Shown here piece after piece: positions 48,076 to 57,509 of a DNA stretch of 64,000 nt. This stretch comes from Puccinia triticina. Lineage: Eukaryota > Basidiomycota > Pucciniomycetes > Pucciniales > Pucciniaceae. The stretch lies in NCBI RefSeq assembly GCF_026914185.1, contig NC_070574.1, forward strand, positions 2,046,501-2,110,500, read 5' to 3'. The notes below the pieces were generated by a model. The model searched no databases. It worked only from the letters and a program-made list of their open reading frames with translations, and had not been told where the DNA came from. The stretch's first letter is position 1, and each line of letters starts with the position of its first letter. Both the position numbers and the translations under genes were made by a program.

Positions 48076-48289
48076 CTTTCATTTATTTACTTAGGACCAA
48101 GAAGCTGAAGGGGGCTGGGAATTGAGAATGAGAGGAGTTGGGGATAGAAAGAGGGAAAAGGAAAAAAGGGGGGGAACGTTCTTGAGGTCTTGAGGATCTT
48201 GAAGGAGAGAGGATCTTGATGTTTTGGATTCTTGATGCCTTGATGAGTCTTGATGCTCCTGACTAGCTGGCCACGAGAGGGGCCACCAC

Positions 48290-49678
48290 ACAGGTGAATC
48301 ATCTGAAAATGGTGAGGTACTTGTTCCAATGAGGCCTGAGGCTGAGCAGATAGAACTCCCAAATCAAGAGGAGGCTCCCAAGACAGAAGAGGAAAAATTA
48401 ATGTAAGTCAAAACTCTAACAATGTCTCTAGCTGCATGGAATTGATTGATGGTTTTTTCTAGTCAGTGCACAGCCACTTGGCACCGCCAGAGGAATCGTA
48501 ATTGGATGAAGAAGCAAGGAGCGAGGCACACCACAGCCACAGTGAACTGGGTCACTGACTTACCTCCCGCAACTGGAGGTTGTACAACTGATGTCAAGAT
48601 TGATCCACTTTGAGATCTCTTCCCAGCAATCACGGCCAATTTGAATAAGCGAAAGGATCAGCGGAAATTGGAGAAGGCTAAGTTCAAGAATGGGGGACCC
48701 CCACCTTCTACAGAGCCAATACTCGCGCGCAACCCAACAAGTGCAGAAATGGATGCTGCCATCTCGGTTGTTACTGATCCCAAAAAGTTCCGCCTCTACA
48801 ATCACAGGCATGTTCGCGTATTCGACAAGAAGCTCACAAAAGATAAACAGCAAACCGTTGTGGCTGATATAGTCTTCACTAATCTTAAGGATATTTCTGC
48901 GGATAAGCGTTGTGATTTGGACTGGTTTCTAGCCTTTCTGGAGAAGTCCAAAATGTTTGTCTATGCTGTTGGATCTGAATCTTGATCTTGCGGGGGCTCC
49001 ATGTGGGCCATAGGATGGCGCAAATCTTCAACTAGGCTAGAAATCGTTGGACACTATGTCAACTCTAAGGCTATTAAGGAAAACCTTGAAGAATGGAAAC
49101 AACACATGCGAGATGCCGACCGTGCCAACAAGATTTTATGGGACTTGTTTCAGCCAATTGGAAATGTTGCTCTCTTCCAAAAACGTTGATTCATGATTGA
49201 ACACAGCATACCAGGATTTTCAGAGCCCAAAATCCCTGATCTCGACACACCACTCAGTCGCACGTGCTTTTCCAGCAATCTTACCTTCACCTCAGACGGC
49301 TTCTTCAACCTTCCGCACAAGGACCGCAGGGACAATGAACGTCTCCCGTTTGCTTTCTTATTGGTTATTCCAACGCTGAAGTCCACCGGTCTAAGCGCCT
49401 TAGGCTCTGATGTGCAGAATGGTCAGTTTGTATTTCCGCAAGCTGGGTTCGGCATCCACTTCAAGCCCAACATGATGGTTCAAATGATCTTTTCGCAACG
49501 ACTACACACTCACAGGACATTGAGGCCAACCAAAAATGGTGAATTCACAAAGACTGGTATATCTCTTCAGATTGCCAAAAAAATGACTAACATCTGTGAT
49601 AAAATTGAGAACAATGAGATTGAGGATGTTGAAAAAAAGCATATTGCAGATTTTGTCAGCTATGTTTATGAAACTTAG
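48290..49678 (+). pseudogene. TET/JBP-like Fe(II)/2-oxoglutarate oxygenase, three stops
   Basis: After an exon ending near 48,401 and an intron to 48,460, one frame continues to TAG at 49,676. It is interrupted by TGA at 48,611, 48,983 and 49,187, each in a place where CGA (Arg) fits. Key parts: YNHRHVRVFDKKLTKD, VFTNLKDISADKRCDLDWF, AIGWRKS, then FTSDGFFNLPHKDRRDNERL with the H-x-D iron site, KSTGLSALGSDVQNGQFVFP, and a distal HTHRT. This is the layout of the fungal TET-like oxygenase family, relatives of TET and JBP that oxidise 5-methylcytosine or thymine. Such genes are expanded in basidiomycetes next to transposases (established in the literature on fungal TET/JBP and KDZ elements). As read it cannot make a full protein. 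Confidence 0.78.
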
Positions 49679-49714
49679 GGTAAAAACCCGTCAGAAATAA
49701 GGGTTTTTGCCCTA
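49676..49714. terminator. Inverted repeat at the end of the TET-like gene
   Basis: TAGGGTAAAAACCC and GGGTTTTTGCCCTA form a 14-bp stem with one mismatch and an 11-base loop. The stop codon TAG is part of the stem. It may act in transcript end formation or be a tiny foldback element. Confidence 0.45.
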
Positions 49715-50921
49715 GTACTATAACTGTACTGAAATAAAACACTGGCAATAATGTGCCAAACTTGCTACGTGGTATGTAACCACTACAAGGGTTTAAACAC
49801 TCTTATGTAAGAGGAAGATATTTGTAATTAATAAGGTTTACTTATTAAGAACAGGGATATATAAGGTTTTTTGACGTAGAAATAGCTGGTAAGCGCTTAA
49901 ACTGATTGGCTGCGCGTCAGAGGCGGAGGTCTTACAGCAACTATTTATAAAGATATAACTGTAATAAATGCTTATAAGGGATATTGACAATTTTAGAGTT
50001 AAGATCTAGTGGATTTCGTGCCAGAAGGGCAGAAATAAAGGAAGTGGTGGCTTTAATAAGCCAGAGGAGAATTTTCACGAGTTAACTTACAGGTTAATGG
50101 GTGGTGAAATGTCTGGGGAGACAATTCCAGTGGCTCAATTACCTCTTTAAATACTGGAGAGGTCTTTGAGGGCGCTGAAATGTTCCCTTTAGTTTTGGCT
50201 ATGGGTAAATGCCAAGGGTAGACGTGTAATCTGCCTTGGTTATGGGTATTTTATTTGTACAATATTACACAACTTCCCTTACTCCCACACGTGACATTTG
50301 TATAACCAATTGTCACCTGAAAATAGCTTAATATGAAGTGTAATATCAATTTGTACTAAGTGTTGCTCTCACCCGTGGATCCTGTTTCACTGGAGAAAGG
50401 GAATTTACTGATGAATATAATTTTATGTATTTTGATTTATGTAAAGATTTTTTATGTATTTTTCCTGCTCTTTGGAGCGCTTCATGGCTATATGTACATA
50501 TATGAAAAAATGATTGAAGGAGTAGGAATGAGGGGTTACTGAGTGGGTGACCCCCCTTAATTTAACACGAGGATTCTGAATATTCAATAATATTTCAGTT
50601 TTTGTAAGTGGTTTACCAGTTTTTGCAGACTTTTAGGATACTTGTTGTATCTCTAAGGCTGACAGAATTTGACTTTATTGTTGATAGAGCCCTTGATTTA
50701 CATTACGAATGATCTCATGTGAAGTGGTTTTTCCATGTTACTTTCTGACTCCATTTCTGTCTTTTTTTGGCTTTTAACAAGTTGTTTTTTCCAATTACTT
50801 TGTCATTAAACCTCATCTACAAAACTTAGTACCCTGATCAAGAGTGAAAGTGTGAAATTCAAAATATGATAGCAAGAAAAAATGAAACAGAAAATCAAGC
50901 AATGTTGCCTTCCGCAAAGCT
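49715..50921. other. AT-rich spacer in the CACTA element
   Basis: No coding region is supported. The sequence contains GTGTAAT...ATTACAC pairs (near 50,225 and 50,263) and repeated GGTTATGGGTA and TTGGCTATGGGTA motifs around 50,195-50,250, possibly remains of another small insertion. Confidence 0.35.
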
Positions 50922-51068
50922 GTGGGTCTTGCTGTGCAATGCTGCAAGGCCCTGGAGCCCACGCAGCAATGGAGTGTGAGGGAATCAGGTGGAATATTTC
51001 CGAAGAACCACATACAGAATAAACGCGGTGACACCGGTGTGTTTTTCGGACAGCAAGACAGAACTGCA

Positions 51069-51691
51069 ATGAGTGACAATCTCAGAATCACCAACACGGC
51101 TGACAAGGAACGCGCACTGGCCTTCAAAAACATCAAGATGGCGGTCAGAGACTCTGATATCTGGAAGGCGGCGTGGTACATGGGAAGATTCTTGAAACGG
51201 TCTTACACATTAACTCACGACAAACTCAGGTGGCTCAAGGAGGAACATATTGATCGAGTGAAGAAATTGGAGGCAGCAGTCACTGAGCTTCAAAAAATGG
51301 CTCTCGGCCATGCTGAGGAAGACTTTCAAAATTGGATTGAAAAGGGTGCACCGTTTTCAATGGTGGAACAAGCAAGCTACAACAAACACTTCAACAATTC
51401 AAACATTGCTCACCTTGAGAAAACAATCACCACTTACTGTCGGGCCGCTGCGTACATGAAGGCTATTATTGAGATGAAGAGCACTTTGGCGGGGTTATCT
51501 ATGGTTGAAAAGACAAATGGAGACATTGAGCTTGAAGCTATGGGCGCTTGTCCAGGCGTTGAGGCCTATCAAAAGTAAGCTCTTGACGCTTTGAATATTT
51601 CACATTTTGGTGTTACTGATTTGAATCTGAATTCAAATGCAGCATGGAAATAGAAGATATAGACTGGGAATTTATCGAAAAAAAGATGTGA
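51069..51691 (+). CDS. Helical protein of unknown function, CACTA cargo
   Basis: The frame from ATG 51,069 (MSDNLRITNTADKERALAF) runs to 51,574. A GTAAGC donor and an AG acceptor at 51,642 join it to a short exon ending at TGA 51,689-51,691 (MEIEDIDWEFIEKKM). The result is about 185 residues, mostly predicted helix, with AAWYMGRFLKRSYTLTHDKL and EEHIDRVKKLEAAVTELQKM suggesting a coiled coil. The frame is also open upstream to 50,922. I do not recognise the family. It might be the C-terminal exon of a larger transposase-linked protein whose earlier exons are lost. The frame is intact, unlike its neighbours. Confidence 0.5.
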
Positions 51692-52099
51692 TTCAAGAGC
51701 CACTTACCCAATGGACAGTCATTCGCTGTGGGGGAGCGGAGCACGGCATGATCCAAGATGCTGGTCATAATCAAATTTTATTTACACAATATTACTTACT
51801 GTGAACAAGACAAATCTCACAACAATTGATCCTCAATCTACAGAATTGTTTTGCTGAATTATGTTGAGGCCTGGTAGCAAATTGAAAGCTCACGGCTCAA
51901 GGCCCGGTTTGCAGCAGGTTGGACCAACAGGAGCGTGCTTCTGACTTCTTCTGGCTCTCCTGGTTTGCAATTGGTATATTTTCATGGGCACTACGTGAGT
52001 GTTGCTAAAAGGGGTAACAATTTGGGGATAGCCATCAGATTGTTACAACAAAAAAAATAGGAAGGAACGCTACAAAATTGTCACAAGAACAAAAAACAG

Positions 52100-54432
52100 C
52101 TACACACCTCCCTTGCCCTTGCTCTCTTTCCGGATTGAGCTGTGGTGCAAGAAAATTCTGAAAATCCTTGTTTGCCTCAAGTTTTTGGATCTGAGACATG
52201 CGGTGGATTAATGTACCTTCCAATTCACCTACAACAGGCAAAATGTGCTCATCAGTACAACCAATCAAGCACGGCTAGAGGAATCACTCACCCAGTCGCC
52301 CATTGGTATTCAAAGTGCTCAGCTTCCCAATCATCCTCTCCCCTGCAAATTCAGTGACACCACCTAATGGCCCCCACAAGGCCATTTGTTCAGGGACATG
52401 CAATTCGTAGTGGTGGTTTGGTTGGACAACTAGGTCTGTGTAAATCTGCTCCGGAGTAGATGTGTACCTATTGTACATTTGATTAAATCGGACCATGTGG
52501 GAGGGTCAGATTGTCCTTGAACAGACTAAGTGGGTGCATTGAACTAGACTTGAGATGTTCTGCATGATGAGGGACAATTGGGGTGCTGCTTTATCTTCGT
52601 AACATTGCTGACAAACATCTTGGGTACAATAAGTGGAATGACATATACAAAGAGCGTATACCACTGAGATGCCTTCAGTTTTCCACACTTGGCCTTCCCC
52701 AAATCGCTTGGAATGATGCCAACCTCGGTAGGGAGGACCACCTTGGCTAGTGCACGACAAAAGTAGTCCATTTCTTCATTGGTCAACAACCCTCTTATCC
52801 CCTGACCAAGCTTGACATCATCGTTGCTACTATCCCCGTCATCACTCTCTGCTTCATCTGGTTCATGTCCGTGTAAGCCATCCAATCGTGGTCTTTTTCT
52901 GCTAGTTGACTCTTGAGCACCCCAAAGTTTTGCCTCCTTGAACGATAGAGTTTGAAAGCCCCAGCGTTTGCAAAAGTGATGCATCAGGACACCTTCCATC
53001 CAATTATGCAAGATTCCCAATGCAACATGTCTGACCGGATCACGGCAAGTCAATTGGTTGAGCTCCGAGTATTGTACGCCAGTACCTCGTAGAAGTTTCT
53101 CCCGGCCGCTCAGTGTTTTTGTTGCCAGCCACAGATTCAAAGACCTTTGCACTTCTGATCCGTACCTTGGGGGTCTGATCTTCATTTGGTTACAATCGTC
53201 ACTCTTGACACCACACCATGAGCAGAAGTAATTGGCCAAGTGAGATGCATACCCACAAACCTTGTGTGTTGCACCCATATCACCAACAACGGGTAATAGC
53301 TTTACTTCTACCAAGCGGCCATCCGGATAAGCTGCCGTTTTGATTTTAATTGGTGCTGCAAGTTGGACCAGCTCATCAATCAACGGCTTGATTAGGTGTG
53401 AGATTGTAGTCATACTTGGGTACTGTGGTCCTGGGGTAATGCCCAATAGGAATGTGTATTGAGTCTTGTTCCGCATCATTGGTGGAAGGTTCATGCAATT
53501 CATAAGAATTACCCCAATTGATTGCTGTCGTCCAGCAAGTTTGTTTCCAGTAGGGTTAAACCAATCAACAAAGAGGTTGAAAACTAGTCCGAGTGAATTA
53601 GATGTTTCCGTATTTTCATTCCAGCGTAATCCTTTCCAAGCTGAGCCTTGTTGGATGTCAATGAGAGTTTTGCCTGAAGTGTTTTCAATGTGTGTTTGCC
53701 AAGCGTCAATTTCACTTTCAATTGAAGGAAGATTGAGAAACCATTGGAGCCAGTCCAAAAGACTTTGGCTGACAAAGACTGTCGCAGGTATGCTGACCAA
53801 GGAAAACTGACGATTGCACAAGCGGAACTGATACGGTTGGAATTTTCCAAGGTGGGAATTGCCGACAAATAATTGCTTTTCTTTGAACAGAGGTGATCCA
53901 CATACTCAAGCCCTAGGAGTTTTGCAATAGGTGCAGTGGTTGGGCAAATCTGGTGGTTTGTATAGCTTGAAACATGTTGGGCAACAGATCGTCTCTTGAA
54001 CCTTGATCTGATAGTTCTCTTGAGGATTGTGCGAGGATCTTTAGGGATAGTTGAGAGTCCATGCGGGTTTGTTTCTGCATTGCCAATAATCTTCATGATC
54101 AGGTTCCATGCAATCTGACATTGTTTCAATCCAACATTTCCATAGAGATGTAGCCAGCATATAAAAAAACCCATCATTTCTACAAAAAAGAAGACAAAAT
54201 GTGTTAGAATAACTTCAATTAAGAAGTGTGAATGATTTATAAACAAAAGCCTGCCATCTATTGGAGCCTGTCGAAGCGTGGTAGGGGAATCATCAGTCAG
54301 TTGTGCTGAATTCTCACTTGCCAAATCTGAATTGGATTGAGATGTATGTGATGGTTTGGTAGATTGATGTGAGATATGAACTTGGGTACCAATTGATGTA
54401 TGTTGAATGCGATCGTCACTTTGATGCTTCAT
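52100..54432 (-). pseudogene. tnp2-type (CACT A/EnSpm) transposase, broken
   Basis: Read on the minus strand, the gene starts inside the right inverted-repeat side and runs left. Motifs: CPTCFKLYKPPDLPN with a second pair CTYCKT (zinc ribbon), FRLCNRQFSLV, LVFNLFVDWFNPTGNKLAGR, MNLPPMMRNKTQYTFLLGIT, LLPVVGDMGATHKVCGYASH, FCSWCG, HNWMEGVLMHHF, and in the last exon PEQMALWGPLGGVTEFAGER. These fit the Transposase_21/tnp2 family that moves CACTA elements. Damage: a frameshift near 54,010 and a TGA near 53,905. Introns seem to separate the acidic region (52,900) and the C-terminal exon (52,284-52,496). The start exon could lie in the right inverted repeat (MGICARAQNAF, donor GTAAGT at about 54,652). 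Confidence 0.82.
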
Positions 54433-54592
54433 TTTATTTCAAGCAGACATGAAACGGCCGTTGATGTTTGTTCCGGTGGGATCAGTGACCGTGAACTTGA
54501 TACATATCAAACATGTGCAGATTAACATGATGATGGTGACACCCCAAGCGGACCTGTGGGTAAGATGAAAGGGAGAGGGGGTGTGTACATTA

Positions 54593-54909
54593 GCCGGGTT
54601 GACTTGAATTGTATAACAATTTATGTATGACATTGGGTTAAATAAACTTACCTGGCTTGAAGTGTTGATTGGTGGCAGGCTGTTGCTTGTTGTGTTGCTT
54701 GTTGTGGGAAGTTGTCGCTTGATGTGTCACTTGTTGTGGGAAGTTGTTGCTTGTGGGAATCGGGGCTTGTGGGCTGGCCCCTGACCAGACAAATTTTGAC
54801 AGGCATGGCGACTGACCTGTCACGCAGGTGTCCTCAAATGCATTTTGAGCCCGCGCGCAAATCCCCATGATGACAATTATGCAAAATTGTCAGCTGTTTG
54901 CATGCGGTG
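54593..54909 (-). repeat. Right terminal inverted repeat of the CACTA element (317 bp)
   Basis: The inverse partner of 41,420-41,736. Here CCAGGTAAGTTT creates a splice donor; the left copy has CCACATAAG, so only the right repeat can splice. It probably supplies the promoter and first exon of the tnp2 gene. Confidence 0.92.
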
Positions 54910-54912
54910 TCA

Positions 54913-54998
54913 GTGGTATAAGAACAGCTCTCATGAATAGAAGGTCGTGGGTTCAAATCCCACAACACACAATTCTTTTCACCTGAGTAATTTCAACA
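54913..54998 (+). mobile_element. Right part of the interrupted LTR and tRNA-like sequence
   Basis: The segment starts GTGGTATAAGA (D arm) and contains a CAT anticodon-like loop (CTCATGA), AGGTC, a perfect T arm GTGGG TTCAAAT CCCAC and acceptor strand AACACAC (54,964-54,970). With the left piece at 41,406-41,419 the lengths equal a 72-nt class I tRNA. The anticodon stem does not pair, so it is tRNA-derived and not a clear gene. The LTR ends ATTTCAACA at 54,998. Confidence 0.6.
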
Positions 54999-55395
54999 CT
55001 TTGGGTGCTGCGGAAAACTCTTTGCGCATGTGGGGGTCGTTGAGCTTAACCCAGGTACTGCATCCTGTGAACCAGCAGATTTGTGCAAGGATTGCATTGA
55101 TGCTTCAGGATAGGCCGGAAACTTGACAAGCTATTGTGTTTTGCAGAATTGTCGGATCATTTTCCAAAATTTCTAGTTTTGTTGACCGGGGGCAATCACA
55201 TATTGTTTTTATATCTTTTCCAATCTTTTCTGCATGTTGCACCTGACAGATGTCAGGTGAGGCTCAAGGCCAAATCCACCCCCTGAGCCAATGTCCTCTA
55301 GTAGATTGTCTTGGAGTTGGGTTTGAGACAACCCTGCAAGTTCATATTTAGAACCGGAGTGCCTTTTTTAACCCACCAGCCACTGCCCATGGCCA

Positions 55396-55679
55396 TTGGC
55401 TGCTGCCATCTGCACTTATCTCTACCTTGAGGAGAGGAATGTTGGCATAACCAGCAACAAACATTTTGATATTCTGAGCTGGTGGAAGGTCAATGCCACC
55501 TGCTTTCCAACCCTTCCAAAGCTTGCCAAGGGAATCTTGATGTCCCCGGTGACCTCTGTGGCATTGGAATCAGCCTTTTCCACTTGGGGCTGTGTCTTGG
55601 AAGACTGCCAAGACACAGCCTGAGCAAAGAAACCATGGAAGCACTCTTATGTGCTCAAGACTGGATTAAGAAAAAGTAG
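55396..55679 (+). pseudogene. hAT dimerisation fragment, copy 2, frameshifted
   Basis: Same domain as 28,520-28,801 (FDILSWWKVNATCFPTLPKL, SVALESAFSTWGCVLED). A small rearrangement near 55,610 shifts the frame before LSKETMEALLCAQDWIKKK. Confidence 0.85.
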
Positions 55680-56325
55680 CCTGTTCTTTCCTTCTTTCTT
55701 TGTGAAACTCTTCTTTATTTTCCATTCTCTTCTATAAATTTTCTTTTATAGTTGCTCTAGTTGAATACATGTACTTAGAATTGCAAAAAACCATGTCTCC
55801 TCCTAGGTTCCTCCAGAAATACCTTCTTTTTGAGAGTGTTTGTACCTGACCCGTGGGCCCCCAGGGGACTCTGCCTGCAGGCCACCCACCTTGGCCCGAC
55901 AAGGCGGCGCTGCAAAGCCTGGGTCTGTCTCATTGCAGACACTGGTGTGTGCCAGACAGCAAAATCTGAGGTTTTGGCGCGGCACGGCCTGTCCAATTAA
56001 GTTGCGGGCTGAGGCGGGCTAGCCCGTGGGTGGCCTGAGCCTGCCCAATTTTCAACCCTGATTCATATTCATTTTCATTTGCTCCCACAAGTCAGCCCTG
56101 TGTATCTAGTCTACTTAAACATAGCCTAGCCCAGAGCAATTCCATCATTGGTTCTCCTCTATCTTTTTTGCACCCCATCTTGAGCCACATCCAGTGAGAT
56201 CCTCATCCTTTCTGCCCTTTCTCAAGCCTCAGGCTCATCTTTTTCACTGTTTGTGTGGTCCGCAGTCAAAAAATCAACATTAATGTTGCTGAATAAAAGG
56301 AGTTGAGCTGGGCATGTGGGCTCTG

Positions 56326-56352
56326 CAGTGGCACAGCCGCCTTGGCCTCTAG
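56326..56352 (+). mobile_element. Old Helitron 3' terminus in repeat copy 2
   Basis: GCAGTGGCACAGCCGCC followed by TTGGCCTCTAG and then T. It is orthologous to 35,262-35,288. Confidence 0.7.
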
Positions 56353-56698
56353 TTGCTGTATTATGGTCAGTCTGGGCAAGGGTGGGCCGTTACATTACCT
56401 GTAATTGGGAATGTAACTGTAACATAAACTTAAAGGTTAAGTCATGCATCAGTTACAGATATCTTAATTTTAGTGACAATATCCACAGGGGAAAAAGGGG
56501 TGTTTTTTCCTATTTAAGTTACAAAGATAGTTTAAACAAACTGAGTTCCATTACTTTTTGGCCAAATGTAGGTAAATTAGCTGTAAATTTTGATGAGAGG
56601 TGAAAAATGATGGCTGTTTTGATCAACATGAGTACATTATATTTGGCTCAAGTTGATGGTAAACAGTCCAGAATGCCAAGTCAAAAGAGGTTTACACA

Positions 56699-56755
56699 GA
56701 GGATTGGACCCACAACCTGCACAACAGGCAAGGCTTAACCACTAAGCTAAATTCA
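56699..56755 (-). ncRNA. tRNA-like relic in repeat copy 2
   Basis: Nearly identical to 35,837-35,895 (A-box-like TAGCTTAGTGGTTAAGCC on the minus strand). No acceptor pairing, so a remnant. Confidence 0.45.
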
Positions 56756-57509
56756 TCTTGCAAGTATGTTGCAAAACTTGGCAGGTACGGTATCCAAAAA
56801 CACAAAAAACAAAACAAAAAATAGAAAGGGTTATTTTACGCTACATTATCCAAAAAAATAAGTTAGGTTACTCAAGCGGACCATTTGAATAACTAAAAAA
56901 AAAAAATGGTCTCCAAAAAGGCCCCTGTAACATACTGTAGTTTAACTGCCCACCCTTGGGGTGGGGGGTTTTGCCAAATAAACTGTAAATTGAAAACACC
57001 AATGGTAACACCAGGGGATGAAATTTAATTTTGGGGTTTGGCTGTGGGGAATCCATATCCAAATGATTGATTTACCCCAGCTGAGTGAGCCTAACATCAC
57101 TGCATTTACATATGTATTAGTAAATATCTCAACAGTATTGCAAAACAATTTTGATATTTTGACCCCAGTTGCCTCAATTCCCCATTATGAAGCTTTTGCC
57201 TTGATTTCTGTATGAAAAACCTGTAAACAAAGATTAATTCCAGCAGGTTTCAGCAAGAAACTGTAATCACAAATTCAAGTGTGAGCTGAGCCAACACTGT
57301 CTGTATATATCAATCAGGGTTTCATATAAATATTCACACAGGCATTCAAAACATCCCTAATGGCTTTGGGGGAGCATATTGATCTCTGAAAGATACAAAT
57401 ACCCTAATTAACCACTCTCATTATTCCCAAGCTATCATCATCAGCCCTGTTAAATTTCACTATTTTCTTACATAGAATAAACAAAATATCCATATTTCAA
57501 TTTTCAGAT

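Larger units (their letters stand above)
41417..54912. mobile_element. CACTA (EnSpm)-type transposon, 13.49 kb, with oxygenase genes
   Basis: Termini at 41,420 and 54,909 are CACCGCATGCAAACAGCTGA in inverted orientation. The inverted repeats are 317 bp each and differ at about 11 positions. TCA is duplicated at 41,417-41,419 and 54,910-54,912. CAC ends, a 3-bp duplication and a tnp2 transposase inside define the CACTA/EnSpm superfamily. Genes from left to right: BED zinc-finger (+), JmjC oxygenase (-), TET/JBP-like oxygenase (+), helical protein (+), tnp2 (-). Most frames carry stops, so this copy is probably not autonomous now. Confidence 0.88.

Noticed and set aside
41420..54909. LTR retrotransposon or Starship-like element as explanation for the 13.5-kb unit
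   Set aside because: The long repeats are inverted, not direct, and no tyrosine recombinase is present; CAC ends, TCA duplication and tnp2 fit CACTA.
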